The notes beneath the pieces are model-generated. The model saw nothing but the letters and a program-made list of their open reading frames with translations, had not been told where the DNA came from and ran no database searches. A DNA stretch of 64,000 bases, from assembly GCA_037974665.1 (NCBI GenBank), contig CM075773.1, positions 34,048,853 to 34,112,852 on the forward strand, read 5' to 3'. This stretch comes from Ehretia macrophylla. Its lineage: Eukaryota; Streptophyta; Magnoliopsida; Boraginales; Ehretiaceae. The position numbers and the translations under genes were made by a program. Positions 34,100 through 47,628 of this stretch are shown here, piece after piece. How positions within the stretch are numbered: the stretch's first letter is position 1; each line of letters starts with the position of its first letter.

Positions 34100-36390
34100 G
34101 CATGCGAAAGTCAGGAGATAACAATTTCTTGCCTTTTGATCCTGAGATAGAACGAACATGTCGGAAGAACAGAAAGGAGAAGAGAGTTACTGCCCACCAT
34201 CTCCAAGATACCATGGCTGCAATTATTCAAGTACAAGAAGGAAATAACCAAGCAGTCAATCAGGAAAATCCGCCTAGAACACTGCGAGAGTATGCGTTAC
34301 CACCCACTGGAATTCAACCTGTGATTAGAAAACCAGCGATTCAGGTACATGATTTTGATTTGAAAACAATGACACTACAGTTGATTCAGAATATTTAGTT
34401 CCATGGACTGCCTTCTGAAGATCCTAATCAGCACATTGTGAATTTTCTAGAAGTCTGCGGAACTGTTAAGTACAACGGAGTTACTGATGAAGTTATACGC
34501 CTTCGTTTGTTTCCTTTCTCCTTGAAGGATCAAGCTAAGGAATGGTTAAACTCGCTGCCTTCGAATTCAATCACTACTTGGGAGGATTTGGTGCACAAGT
34601 TTCTGTCAAGATTTTTCCCACCTGGAAAGACAGCGAAACTGCACATAGAAATCAATAATTTTGCGCAATATAAAGGAGAAACTCTATGTGAAGCATAGGA
34701 GAGGTATAAGGCGTTGTTGAGAAAGTATCCTAATCATGGTCAATGGCGGAGCCAAGTAGGCTCCAGGAGGTGCACATGCACCCCCTCAAATTTGAAAAAA
34801 AAAAAATTATTTTTTATTTTTTATTTTTCATTCTTTTCTCTCTCTATTTTTCACTTCTATTCTCTTATTCTTAAATAAGTTTTCAATTTATTTTATATAT
34901 TTTGGAGACTTGTGTTTATCATTGTGTATGAATTTTGCTTTTTTTTTATTTTTGTAATATTTTTAACATTTAAGTTAAATTTTTCTAGTTTAATTGTACA
35001 TTTATTTTTATTTTTTGAATAATTTTTAGATTATTTTTATTCTAATTGATTATTTTGTCTTTAATTAAACAATTCAAATTTAAATACCAGTGAATTTTCT
35101 ATTTTTGAATATTGTAATCTTTTATCATTAAAATCATAATTATAGGTATATAGACAATAGTTTTTTTATATATAAATTTATATAAAACAAATTTGCATAA
35201 ATGAGTGTCCCTGATCCCAGTTACCGATTCCGGCACGTAGTGCACCCCTTAACCCCCAGTGCCTGGCTCCGCCATTGATCATGGTGTACCTAGGTGGATG
35301 GAAGTTCACAATTTTTACAATGGATTGGTAAGTTCGACAAGAACTTTGATTGATGCATTAGTAGGAAGAGCTTTAATGAACAAGACAACAGATGACGCTT
35401 ATGAGTTGCTTGAGGATATTGTGTTGAACAACATGTAGTGGTCGAGCGAGATAGGCATACCAAAGAAGACAGCTGGGATCCATAAGACTGATGCCATAAC
35501 TGCTTTGGTAGCAAAAATTATTGATCTCGCAAAACAGATGCAGAATATCAAGTAACTGCTAATGTTGTTCAAGCGGCAGTGGTATGTGACTTTTGTTATG
35601 GTCCATATCATAGTGCAGAATGTCAGGTTGAAAATCCATTTGCGCAAGGCACAGCAGAACAAGCACAGTATGTGGGGAATTTCAATGGGCAGCAGTACAA
35701 TCAGTACTCCAACAGATATAATCCAGCATGGCGTAATCATCCGAATTTTTTCTAGGGAAATACTCAGAATGTATTGCAGCCTAAGCAGAATAACCCACCC
35801 CTAGAGAAGAAGGTGAATCTGGAAGAGGTAATTGCTCAGTTGGCGAATTCGCAAACACAGTTGGCTAATTCCCAGACTCAATTTATGAATGAAACTAGGA
35901 CAAATTTCCAGAACCAATCTATACAAATCAGGAATTTAGAGGCTCAATTTAGCCAAATGACTACGATGTTTTCAGAAAGACAACAACATAATTTACTTAG
36001 CACTTCAGATGTGAATCCTAGAAGAGAGGGTAAAGAGCATTGTAAAACTGTCACATTGAGAAGCGGCAAGGAGTTAGAGGATCTATTGAGAACCAAGAAG
36101 GTTGAGAAAGGTGAAGCGAAGAATGAGGCGCAAGATGAAGAAAAAGTAGAAGCTCAGCCACAGCCTACACAAGAACCACCTGTAGTGGTGCCATTCCCTC
36201 AACGATTGCAGAAGAGCAAGCTTGACAAACAATTTGCTAAATTTCTTGAGGTCTTTAAGAAACTTCACATCAATATTCCATTTACAGATGCGATAGAACA
36301 GATGCCGAGTTATGTGAAGTTCGTAAAAGACATTCTTTCAAATAAGAGAAGGCTTGGAGATTACGAGATAGTTGCACTTACTGAATAGTA
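34100..36390 (+). pseudogene. gag region of the Athila-type element (fossil)
   Basis: The conserved gag core is recognisable near 34440-34700 ([26 protein letters not shown]). A Gln-rich, coiled-coil-like stretch (IAQLANSQTQLANSQTQ) lies near 35830-35960, and a TLRSGKEL motif near 36050. A MITE splits the region at 34741-35277. The region is broken. Confidence 0.8.
34741..35277. mobile_element. hAT-like MITE, 537 bp, inside the Athila gag
   Basis: Terminal inverted repeats are CAATGGCGGAGCCA at the left and its exact reverse complement at the right. ATCATGGT flanks both sides (34733-34740, 35278-35285), an exact 8-bp target duplication as in the hAT superfamily. The interior is A/T-rich and non-coding. 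Near the left end a GGTGCACATGCACC palindrome and a TTGAAAAAAAAA block match the layout of the MITE at 21593-21780. It inserted after the Athila-type element arrived. Confidence 0.88.
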
Positions 36391-39300
36391 CATCGCAATC
36401 CTACAGAAGAAGCTACCACAAAAGCACAATGATCCAGGGAGTTTTACTAGTCCTTGTGAAATTGGCAATGTTGTTTTTGAGCGAGTTTTGTGTGATTTGG
36501 GTGCTAGTATTAATTTGATGACTTTATCTATTTTCAGAAAGCTTGGATTCGGTTAAGCGAGGCCTACAACTATTACATTGCAGTTAGCTGATCGCTCGTT
36601 AAAGCATCCCAGAGGTGTTATTGAGGAAGTAGTAGTCAAAGTCGACAAATTCATATTCCCTACGGATTTTATAGTGTTGGACATGGAAGAAGACAAGGAG
36701 ATTCCTATTATTCTTAGGAGACCATTCCTTGCAACTGGAAGAGCACTCATTGATATTCAAAAGAGAGAGCTGCAACTAAGGGTACAAGAAGAAGAAGTGA
36801 TATTTAATGTGTTTAAAGCTATCAAGTACCCTGAAGCTAGTGACAGTTGTTTTCATGTTGATGATGTACAAGTTATAGTGCCTAGCCATGTGGATCGACT
36901 GGATCCCTTGGAGGCTAGCTTGGTACAAGATGATCTTGTTGATTTGGAGGATGAAGAGGTGCAATCATATTTGAGTTGGTTGGATTCATTTGAACCAAAT
37001 AGGCAAAAATATTTTGAAGAATTGAGAGAATGTTCTGCACGTTCCAGGCCATCAATTGAGCAACCACCTGTGTTGGAATTGAAACCTCTACCAACACACT
37101 TGCACTACATATACTTGGGCGAGTCAGACACACTTCCAGTAATTATATCTTCGTCACTCTCTAATAAAGAAGAAGATAAATTACTGAGAGTACTTAGAAC
37201 TCACAAATCAGTGATTGGTTGATCGTTAGCGGATATTAAGGGGATTCGCCCCTCCATGTGCATGCATCGTATTCTTACAGAGGATGATAGCAAACCATCC
37301 ATTGACGCACAAAAGCGACTCAATCCGATGATGAAAGAAGTGGTGAGAAAGGAAGTTCTGAAGTAGTTAGATGCAGGAGTAATTTACCCAATCTCAGATA
37401 GTTCTTGGGTAAGTCTAGTACAAGTTGTAACCAAGAAGGGCGGCATGACAGTTGTGAAGAATGAAAACAATGAACTTATTCCTACAAGGACTGTTACTGG
37501 GTAGAAAGTGTGTATCGACTATAGGAAATGGAACAAGGCTACAAGAAAGTTCCACTTTCCTTTACATTTTGTTGATCAGATGCTTGATAGATTGGCAGGA
37601 CATGAGTACTATTATTTTTTGGATAGTTACTCTGGCTACAATCAAATAGCTATTGCACCAAAAGATCAGGAGAAAACCACATTTACATGTCCTTATGGTA
37701 CATTTTCCTTTCGGAGAATGCCATTTGGATTATGTAACGCACCAGGTACTTTTCAGAGATGCATGATGACTATCTTCTCAGATTTGTTAGAGCGTGGAAT
37801 TGAGGTATTTATGGATGACTTTTCTGTGGTGGGTACATCGTTTGATAATTGTTTTTACAATTTGAAGTTAGTGTTGAAAAGATGCGAGGAGACAAATTTG
37901 GTGTTAAATTGGGAGAAGTGTCACTTCATGGTGCGTAAAGGTATTGTCTTGGGGCATCGTATCTTAGCTAAAGGCATTGAAGTTAATTGTGCGAAGATTG
38001 AGACCATAGAGAAGTTGCCAGCACCAACAACTGTGAGAGGGATTAGAAGCTTTTTGGGACATGCAGGGCTCTATAGGAGATTCATCAAGGATTTTTCAAA
38101 GATCACCAAACCACTCTCAACTCTTTTGGTGCAAAATGTTTCATTTGTGTGGGATGAAGAATGTGAACGTGCATTTGTAACAATCAAGGAGAAACTTGTG
38201 TCAGCACCTATCGTAGTAACACCTGATTGGGAGTTACCCTTTGAGTTGATGTTTGATGCAAGCGACTACGCAGTAGGAGCAGTTTTGGGGCAGTGAAAGA
38301 ACAAGGTGTTTCATGCTATTTACTATGCGAGTCACACTCTTAATGATGCACAACTTAATTATGCAACAACAGAGAAAGAGTTGCTCGCAATAGTATTCGC
38401 CTTTGACAAGTTTCGTCCTTATCTAATTGGAAATAAGGTAATCATTTACACTGATCATTCAGCTATTAAGTACCTTATGGCCAAGAAGGATGAGAAGCCA
38501 AGGCTCATTCGTTAGGTGTTGTTGTTACAAGAATTCAATTTGGAAATCAAAGATAAGAAAGACATAGAAAATTTGGTAGCAGATCACCTTTCTAGACTTG
38601 AGTTACCGGTAGAGATTGAGATGGTGAAGCCACCTATTGAAGATGACTTTCCAGATGAAAAGATCCTTGCGATACAATCTGCTCAGACTCTTCCCTAGTA
38701 TGCTGATTTTGTGAATTTTCTAGCGGCGAAAGTAATTCCAGCAGATCTTAATTATCAGCAAAGGAATAAAATATTATCTAATGTGAAGCACTATTATTGG
38801 GAATATCCTATACTCTATAAGCATTGTGTCGATCAAGTGATCAGAACGTGTGTTCCAGAAGAGGAGATGAAAGATATTTTGCGGCATTGCCACACACTTG
38901 AGTGTGAAGGTCACTTTGGAGGCAACAGAACAGCAGCAAAAATGCTCCAATCAGGTTTTTATTGGCCTAGCTTGTTCAAAGATGCTCACACTTTTATTGT
39001 TGCATGTGACAGATGCCAAAGATTGGGCAATATCTCAAGAAGGAACGGAATGCCATTGCAGAACATTCTTGAAGTTGAACTTTTTGATGTGTAGGGAATC
39101 GATTTCATGGGGCATTTCCCTTCCTCCTACAATAACAAATACATTTTGTTGGTAGTTGATTACGTATCTAAATGGGTTAAAGCGGTAGCGACTATAACAA
39201 AGGATAGTGTGGTAGTGTTGAATTTTTTGAAGAAGAACTTTTTTACAAGGTTTGGCACACCTCGAGCGATAATTAGTGATGAAGGTACTCACTTTTGCAA

Positions 39301-39961
39301 CAAGCAGTTTGAAGCCCTTTTACTCAAATATGGTGTCAAACATCGGAAAGCCCTTGTCTACCATCCTCAAACCAACGGACAAACAGAAGTTTCAAATCGT
39401 GAAATCAAGAAGATCCTTGAGAAAACGGTAGGTAATTCACACAAGGATTGGGCCAAGAAAATTGATGATGCTCTGTGGGCATACCGGACTGCATTCAAAA
39501 CACCAATTGGGATGTCACCTTACAAGTTGGTTTATGGGAAAGCTAGCCATTTACCAGTGGAGCTCGAGCACAAGGCATATTGGGCAATGAAGCCGTTAAA
39601 TCTGGATATGCAAGCTGCAAGAGAAAAGAGACTTTTGCAATTGAATGAGTTAGAAGAGTTTCAAAATGAAGCCTATGAGAATACGAAGACCTATAAAGAG
39701 ATAACAAAAGCGTGGCATGATAAACACATCTCACGAAAAGAGTTCTTTCTTTTATATAACTCAAGGCTTCGCTTGTTTCCTGGAAAGCTTAAATCAAGAT
39801 GGTCTGGCCCTTTTGTTGTAACGAATGTGTTTTCCTATGAAACTGTCGAAGTTACTCATCCAGAGAAGGGGACGTTCAAGGTTAATGGACAACGATTGAA
39901 GATTTATTGGGATGATGAGTTTGATAAGTACAAGATCGTTGTCCACCTTAACTCGGCTTGA
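36391..39961 (+). pseudogene. pol region of the Athila-type element (fossil)
   Basis: Order is protease, reverse transcriptase, RNase H, integrase. A retropepsin-like stretch lies near 36470-36780. The reverse transcriptase is around 37300-38290, with FRRMPFGLCNAPGTFQR and FMDDFSVVG. RNase H follows to about 38690 ([19 protein letters not shown]). The integrase, at 38711-39961, has an HxxxH...CxxC zinc finger and a core with [10 protein letters not shown] and HPQTNGQTE. This is the Ty3/gypsy order. The region is broken at several points. Confidence 0.85.
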
Positions 39962-41100
39962 GAAATTGCTCCATCGGGCTGTCGACGTTAAAACAAGCGC
40001 TTTTTCGGGAGGCAACCCGAATTTTTTTACTTTTCTTGATTTCATAGTTTTAGTTGTTTTTAGTTAATTTTTGGGTTATAGTTGTCATAGTTAATTGTTG
40101 ATTTTTATTGTCATGTAGGTTCAAGACCAAGTTTGGGGGAAGTCGAGGCAAAGAGAGGTTCTACCAAGTCATTTAAGGGAGAAAATATGGAGAAATTGGT
40201 GTTTGGAGTGAAGGTGATGCGTGCATGGAAGAGAAAAACAAGAAGAAATAAAGTTGTGAAGTAACGCTGGCGTCATAAGAAGTTGCATTTTTTTTAAAGA
40301 GTTGTTCGAACAAAAAGTAGCGCTGTTACGCTAAAAAAAAGCGCAGCTGCGCTGGCGTCCTACAGTAATGTTCGAAAAAAAAAAATCACAGCCACTTACA
40401 AACCCACTTTACAAAGCCCATCAACCATTTCATGTTACCCAACCCATTTCCTACTATAACCCATCAGCTCTCACAATTCAACCTATCCCCACATAGCCTA
40501 CCCGACCCATAACCACAATAAAACCCATTTCACATAAAACCAAACAACTTGGTGGTCTGGTTGTTATTAAGTCTGCTTTTGCAATTATGAGTCACGATGA
40601 AAGATTGCTGATTGGGAGTCTAGTTGAATTGTGTTGTGGGTGGTGTATGGGGGAACAAGTCAACTGGTACATTGTCTGCTTACGCTATAAATCCAGAAGC
40701 TTCGGTCGTTGATTTTTTTTATTGTCTCCCAATTTGTTGTCATTGAACCTCCAAGGTGCTTGATCGATTGAGTAGTTTATGACTGTGCATCGTGATATTG
40801 GCCGGGTGATTGGTGATTGTGTGGTATGTCTGTTTTTCTGTGATCACTGACTTGTCGTGGTGGTGCATTGCGTTGGTTGGGTCCTTTGTGAATGCTTTGT
40901 TGTTGGCTCAGTTCTACTATTTGTGATCGTTGTACATTTATATTGAGTGTGTTGCTGAGTATCTGTGACTTTTATTGAGTTTGTTGGGTGATTCGTAGTT
41001 ACATAGTGTTACATGGGACTGTAGTATTATGTTAGGGGGTGTAATTGAACAGTAGGGTGTGAGTGAACAACTGACTTTAACTGATTATTCTAGATAGCCA

Positions 41101-42265
41101 TGGCTCCTAAAAGAAAATGGGGTTCAATCTCTGGTGCATCTACATCCAAGTCTAGGCCCGCTTTGAATACACATATATTTGTTAGTGAGGAGGCTAAAGC
41201 TCGATATACTGAGAGTATCATAAAAAAATCGTCGGTCGTCGAGCGCGTTTTAAAGAACCTGGACCTCTAATTGCACGGCAAGCTGAATCGCGGCAGTGGA
41301 CTAACTTCATCAAATCTCCTAGGTCGTGTTATGTATTGTTGGTCAGGGAGTTTTATGCTAATGCACCATAACATCAAGACAAGAGGGTTATGGTTCGTGG
41401 CAAGCCTATTGTTTTTGACCGGGGCACTATCAATCAGTTCTATCAGGTACCAGGCCTTGATGATGATTTCTATAGTGCCCATGGCTAGGACATTCACCCA
41501 GATAGCATTATCAGGTATTTAACAGATGATTGAGTTACATGGAAAAAGAAAGGTGATAAGTTTGTGAGTTTCCTGTCGTCCGGCATGCATAAAGAAATTA
41601 AAGCGTGGCACCTCTTCATATGTGCCACCCTCTTACCGACAAGGAATACATATGAGGTTTCCAGAGAATGCGCAGCCTTGAATTATGCCATTGGTAACCA
41701 GTTCAGCATTGATGTCAGCAAGATAATTGAACAGTCCATTTTACAGTACTTGAAGGGATGGACTATTAGAGGATTGCCTCACCCAGCATTGATTACAGGT
41801 TTGTGTCTCACTGCTGGTGTGCCAGTATCAGCTACTAAGGAGGTATTGCAGCCTCAAGTTCCGTTGACTCAGGCTACAATCGAAAATTTGGGGGCTCGCA
41901 CGGTGCAACAGGCGCATGAACCACTGAATCAGGAAGAAGCCCCCATCACAGATATTCAGGCTTTACGCCAGGACATGGCACAGTTACAACATGACATAGA
42001 TCAGGGCCGACAAGAGAGGTTAGAGCAGGAAGAACGCCTTGGGAAGCGATTGTTCCTTCTTTTCCGGAGACAAGATGAGTTGGCTGCCAGGCAAAAGCAG
42101 AGTTACAAGTACGTGGCAGAGTTGGAAAAGAAATTGGGCGCTTCGCCAGCACCTACCTTACGACCTTTGCGCCGACTAGCCACTACTTCCCTTCCGATGA
42201 TGAATGACTCCGCCAACTATTTAGAGAAGTTGCTACTTCTTTTCTTTTTAGTATTTTCACATTGA
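41101..42265 (+). pseudogene. Athila-type extra ORF downstream of pol (fossil)
   Basis: The translation starts with a basic MAPKRKWGS-type segment. It then has ATLLPTRNTYEVSRECAAL and LPHPALITGLCLTAGV, features of the plant-retrotransposon ORF between integrase and 3' LTR that is often called env-like in Athila elements. A Gln-rich coiled-coil-like part follows. Broken. No envelope-type membrane anchor was recognised. Confidence 0.6.
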
Positions 42266-44189
42266 GGACAATGTTTACCTTTAAAGTTTGGGGGTGGCGT
42301 CTCTTTACTTGTTTTGTGTTATGTGTTATTTTTGTGCCAGTGTTATATGTTTTAGTTATTTTCATTACATGTGTTAGTTATTTGAGTAAAAAAAAAAGAA
42401 AAAAGAAGAAATTTTTTGAAAACAATTTGAAAAAAAATGGTTTCTTGGAAGTGATGCTGAAAAGATAAGAATTAGGTCGATGATGAGTAGCGTAAGAAGT
42501 ACATGATAGTAATGAGGATAATTGACTGAAGCATAGTTTTGTTTTACGGAAAATCCCCACCTACTGCGCACTTATCATCGCCTAGTTATGTTGTTGCTTA
42601 GAGAAGGATTATGTGAGTTTAAGTGAACAGAAAAATGAGTATAGGACTTTAGAACTTGCTTGACTGTCACTCGAGGCGAAATCGTAAGTTGCATAGCATT
42701 AGGGAAATGATTTAGGCCATCTTTGGATCGTTTGAGTCTTTCAAGCCAACCCTTGTAATAATTGAATATACCTAGTCCACCATTTTGAGCTTAATTAGCT
42801 TTTTCTTTCTTATACAACTTACAAATTCTTCCTTAACTTGTCAAGTCTGGGTTTCCCAATTAATGACCTCTCTACTTTTAACATATGATTGTTTTAGGAT
42901 GATTATATGGAACTATGGTTTGTGTTAAATGATGGGAGGTATGATGATTGAGTAATTTGTTTTGTTTTGTTTTTGAAAAAAAAATAATAAAAAAAGAGCA
43001 AAGAATGGAAAGAAAAGAGAAGAGTCATATTCCTTGTAGTTAATATAAAAATGCAAGTTTTGGAGGGTGTGGATTCTTTATGTGTTTTGTAATGTTGTGA
43101 ATGATTGTTGAAGAAGTAAAGTGATAAATGCAAGAAAAGAGATTTCTTGAATAATTGTGGTGGTAAGAAGTAGAGTTGGCATGTGCTTCATTGAACATCC
43201 TAGAATGATTGTGTGCTTACAGGTAGTGTAACCTTATATTATATTCATTATCCTACCTTGACCCTAGCCACACGTTACAACCAAATGTAAAGTCCTACTG
43301 ATCTTTAATGTTATGATTAACCTACATTAGTGAAGAGTGACATGAAAAGTGAGCCTATGAAGTCCTAAGTAATTGAAAATAAAAGATCCACATTGGACAT
43401 TCGCTTTGCTTGCATAAACTCATCTGGGTACAATTGATTAGGATAGAGGCTATTCACACACTCACTTTGGGGATTTGAAGTAAAATGCGAATTATGTGAA
43501 GTTAATATTTGTAAAACCCGGCCCAAGACCACATGTATATTAGGTCATGTCATATATAATTAAATCATTTTATATGCATTTGATGTGTTTTATATGCTGT
43601 TAAATAGGTTTAGTATGTTTACCTCGAATTACATGTATATCATCATTTAACGTGCAACCAAATATTTTAGGAGTCGAAGAAAATTAATTAACATTATGGA
43701 GCTAAGATTAGTAACTAGGTAGTTAGAATTAACACTAGAATGACAAACTAGTAATACGCAAGCAAGCTCAAGGACACACTCGTCCTAAAGCAAAATAACA
43801 AAATATCCTAACACTATTTGGTCTCACCGAAGTCAAACACACACCAATACACACTCATCCATCAACACACACTACACCATCTACACACACTAAAATCCTA
43901 CAACACACACTACACGATTTTGCCAAGAAGAAGAAGAAGAAAGAGAGGAAGGGGAAAGTAGAAGCAAGCCATTTCCAAACTCTTCAACCATTTCCAATCA
44001 ATTTTTTCTCATTTCTAACTATTGCAAAGGTGAGGGTTTAAACTGATTTCTAAAATGTTTTGAAGTTCATGAGCATGTATGTATATGTGTTTACTTAGTT
44101 TTGCATGCTTAGAAGCCAAGAAGTTAAGTTTGAACATTTCTGGAAATCCCGGGTAGCCTACTGACCCTTCTGTTCGGAGCACTTTTAAG

Positions 44190-44530
44190 GTAGCAAACGA
44201 TGTTAAAAATGAATGAAATTTGGCGATTCACTAGATTTTTCAGTTTTGAACATATCTTGAAGAAATAGGCTAAGGCTAATTTTGACTTTAAGACCTCCAA
44301 AATGGTCAAAAATGGTAATGTGTCTGAATCTGGACAACTTGAAAATATGAAGTTATGTTTCTGGCAGCTCTCTGTCCGATTAGAACGAAATGTTTTTTAC
44401 CTAGAAAATGATGTTAAAAATGCATGAAACTTGGTGATTCACTATATTTTTCAGTTTTGAACAAATGTTACAGAAATAGGCTAAGGCTAATTTTGACTTT
44501 AAGACCCTCAAAAATGACAAAAATCGTAGG
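44190..44530. repeat. Two diverged tandem copies, about 211-bp period
   Basis: A block starting GATGTTAAAAATG and running through GGCTAAGGCTAATTTTGAC occurs from about 44199 and again from about 44410. The two are clearly related with scattered substitutions. Words of CTGGACAA/CTGGACAG type recur further on, at about 44330, 44550, 45070, 45270 and 45455. Confidence 0.75.
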
Positions 44531-46037
44531 TCGTTCTGGATAGGTATTGGTGCTGGACAGTTTTGTGCAATCTTACGGAAATAGTCATAACTTTTAGATC
44601 TTAAATCAAAATTGAACAAGGTTTGTGGTCAAAGTTAAAGAATTCATAAAGCTTTGATTTGATATATGATTCATCAAATTTGGAGATCATTTACTTAGGT
44701 AACGGACTGACGAAAGTTAGGGCAAATAGTAAAAGTTGTAACTGAAATATGTGCTATAGGGTTGCAATGTGAGGGTTCTTTCAAAATGAGTATTTATGAT
44801 ATATAAATGCATATTGATGGTTTTATGAGGCTTATATGGAGTTATAATTGCAAATCCATGGTTGAAATGTTGTTGGAGCTTGTTATTGATGGTTTGAATC
44901 AAAGATGATGTTGCTGAAATTTTTGGGTGTTCTTGATGGTAAAGCTTGTATCTAACTATATGGATATGTTTGATTATTGTTTATTTAGGTTGCTAGAGGT
45001 TGCTTAGTTATATAGTAGTTGATGTTGATGATTTAGAAACTAGAACATGCAAGAATTTTGGAATGACCTTACTGGACAGATTTGTCCAACCAGAAAGTTT
45101 AGCCCGTTTTTATGACTAGATGATTTTATAAAAATCTGTAAAATTCTGAAAAAGTATAAAACTCATAGAGGAACATTTCTTCAATTGACCATGTCATAAG
45201 AAAAAATCGTTTTCATGCTCAAACACACACTAGGAAGTAAGTTACAAAATTTTTGCTGAATCTGGACAACTCACTGTATTCAATTTCCTTTACATTTTAA
45301 AAATAGCAAACGATCTCAGAATTGAATGAAACTTTCATAGATTCTGTATTGGGAAGTTAGGAACAACTTTCATGTTTTACAAAATGGCATATTCTATCGT
45401 TAAGATGCTCTGAATTTACCATTCCCGAAATGACACAAGAACAGCTTGCAATCTGGACAGAAAAATGTACTTGCACGAAATAAGTTATAACTCAGTCATT
45501 TTAGATTGAAATTGAGTTCTGATTGATTCTAGAACTATCTACTTTCGATAAGCTTCGATTCTAGACTGAAAACAGATTAATTGGAGTTTGGGAACGTGGA
45601 TAAATTTACCTCCTAAATTGGGTTAATGCAGAAGCGTCGAGAATACTTCATAGTTTCGTTCGTGCTTGCATTTTATGGTCGATTTGAGTTGTTTTAAGGT
45701 ATCTTTACACCCTATTTGGTATATGGCTATGTTGTGTCCTTCTAAATGTTATTATTATGTTCAAGCATGATAGGTATTGGTTTCATGATTGTCTAAACCG
45801 TGCACTTACGACTATACGCTTGAATATGTTTGAATCATGTACTTGTTTAAGTATGCTTGATTAGGTTTGGATCGTGCACATCTCTCTCGCTTGGTGTCTT
45901 TCCTTAGAAAGCTGGGTTATTATACTTACATCTATGTCAAGGTTCTAACCTTTCATATCGGGTATGGTAGAAGTTCTGATTCTCCCCTGCGACATTGGAC
46001 CATCAGGTATAGGTCTCGGCTACCATGGTAAATTTGT

Positions 46038-46192
46038 GGGTTGCCTCCGAAGTACCCTCTTCGTTGGGTTGCCTCCGTAGTGCCCTCTTGACTGGTGTGT
46101 TTATGGGTTGTCTCCGGAGTGTCCTCTTGGTTGGCGTGCTTATGGGTTGCCTCCTGAGTACCTTCTTCATGGTTGTCTCCGGAGTACCCCTT
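46038..46192. repeat. Short tandem repeat, five GGTTGYCTCCG units
   Basis: Five units of the form GGTTGCCTCCGAAGTACCCTCTT occur with spacings of roughly 26-39 bases and variable linkers. They lie in the right third of the solo-LTR-like element. Confidence 0.75.
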
Positions 46193-47088
46193 TTCTTTAA
46201 ATTAATGAGAAGAGTTGCGCATATCTTTGGATCAAGTTGTTTCCATTCTTGTTAATTGTTCTATACTTCGAGTATGAAGTTAATCTTGATATTCTGTTAT
46301 ACTTGATTAGTTTTTTATATGCATAGCATGGTTTTACCAAGAAGTTTGCAAAATGATAAAACCTTTGTGAAAACTTTTCCTTATTTTTCTCATCACTGAG
46401 CTATATGCGAGGATCTAGCTCACCCTCTTTTGAAAATTTCAGGTGAAGATTAGTCGAGCAAGCTCCCATGTGGTTGTAAGCTTTGTTGAGTTGATGAGTT
46501 GGATTTCCTACTTATTTGACCGACATGCTTGCCTGTGAAGATGTATTCCTTGTTGTAATAAGCATGACTTTGTATAATGGGACTATTTAATCTATTGTAA
46601 TATTCTTTTGGTCAGTTAGATACCTAGCTAAGTTGATTATTCTACTTTGTAGACTTAGGTTTGTAATGAGGAGCAGGTGGATTTAGGTCTTATGAATTTA
46701 TATCAGACGTTATAAACCTTTAAGGTCGATGTTTTGGTAGAATTTTTGGAAGTCTTCCAATCTTTATATGGCATTTATAATGGAGGTACAAATTATTAAA
46801 TTAATAACTACAGGTTTTTAAAGCTATTAAGTTTTTAACCTCAAGAATAAGAGTTCCGAACGTCATGTTTCGGCCTTAGCCTAGCGATAGGTCGGTGTCG
46901 GGGCGTAACAATATTTCTCATGCTTATGAGTGAAAGTCACCTCTTGAGTTGTTAAATAAAGCTACTGAGGCCGTGCAAATTTACTATCCTACAACATTGC
47001 TTTCATGAATTGTCTTGTGTCGAGTCTTTAGTTTTAGATTGTTTCTTTCTTTAGTGGTGTCTTTTGCTTGAGGACAAACAAAACTTAA

Positions 47089-47560
47089 TGACGAGGGGTT
47101 CCCGAGCTGATCCAAGTGAGCCGACCATTCCGAGCTGAGACGGGCTAATCCGCGCTCCGTTAATAGCGCGTTCAGCTCAATGCCCAACCTAGATGACTGA
47201 CCCGACCCCGTTAACCCCGACCTGAGTTTCAGCTGTTCCGATGGGATATAAAGCACTTATGGGACATAAAGCTGCATCGCATTAAATGCTGTCAGACCCG
47301 AACTTAGTATAAATAGAGCTCCACCCTCTTCATTTAAGGGGATCTCGCTATTAAATGCTCTCAGCTACTTTGCCAGCTCGGACATACTAATCATTCGCAC
47401 GCCTGAGGGGAAAATCCGGGTCATCACCCCGCCTTTTCCTTCCTTTCCTTGTGCAGGTCCGATAGCCGATCAGGAAAGTACAGCTCGGAGGCCGACCTGA
47501 GAAGTGCAGCTCGGCGAAAGCAGCTCCCCAAATTCAACTGTGAGATTTTCAACCTCGACA
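47089..47560 (+). repeat. 5' LTR of the Tat-type element
   Basis: 472 bp. A TATA box (AGTATAAATAG, 47307-47317) marks the likely start of the sense transcript. Confidence 0.92.
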
Positions 47561-47563
47561 GTT

Positions 47564-47580
47564 TGGCGCCGTTTGTGGGA
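47564..47580 (+). other. Primer-binding site of the Tat-type element
   Basis: TGGCGCCGTTTGTGGGA follows the LTR by three bases. It starts with the TGGCGCCGT expected from a tRNA 3' end ending in ACGGCGCCA. Confidence 0.75.
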
Positions 47581-47628
47581 ACAACGAGTTCTTTTATAAC
47601 TCTCTTCGCCACTCATTGAGAAGCTACC

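Larger units (their letters stand above)
43510..46910. mobile_element. 3.4-kb TG...CA element, probable large solo LTR
   Basis: It begins TGTAAAACCCGG and ends GGGGCGTAACA, and is flanked by ATATT at 43505-43509 and 46911-46915, an exact 5-bp target duplication as made by retroviral-type integrases. It has no coding domain, no primer site and no second LTR. A single long LTR left after recombination between two LTRs explains all this. LTRs of 3-4 kb occur in some plant Ty3/gypsy lineages. The alternative is a non-autonomous large derivative. Internal repeats are listed separately. Confidence 0.7.

Noticed and set aside
43780-43950. CRISPR-like array of ACACAC-type short repeats
   Set aside because: Simple low-complexity ACAC/CACTACA words, no regular spacers, and the DNA is a plant nuclear sequence.
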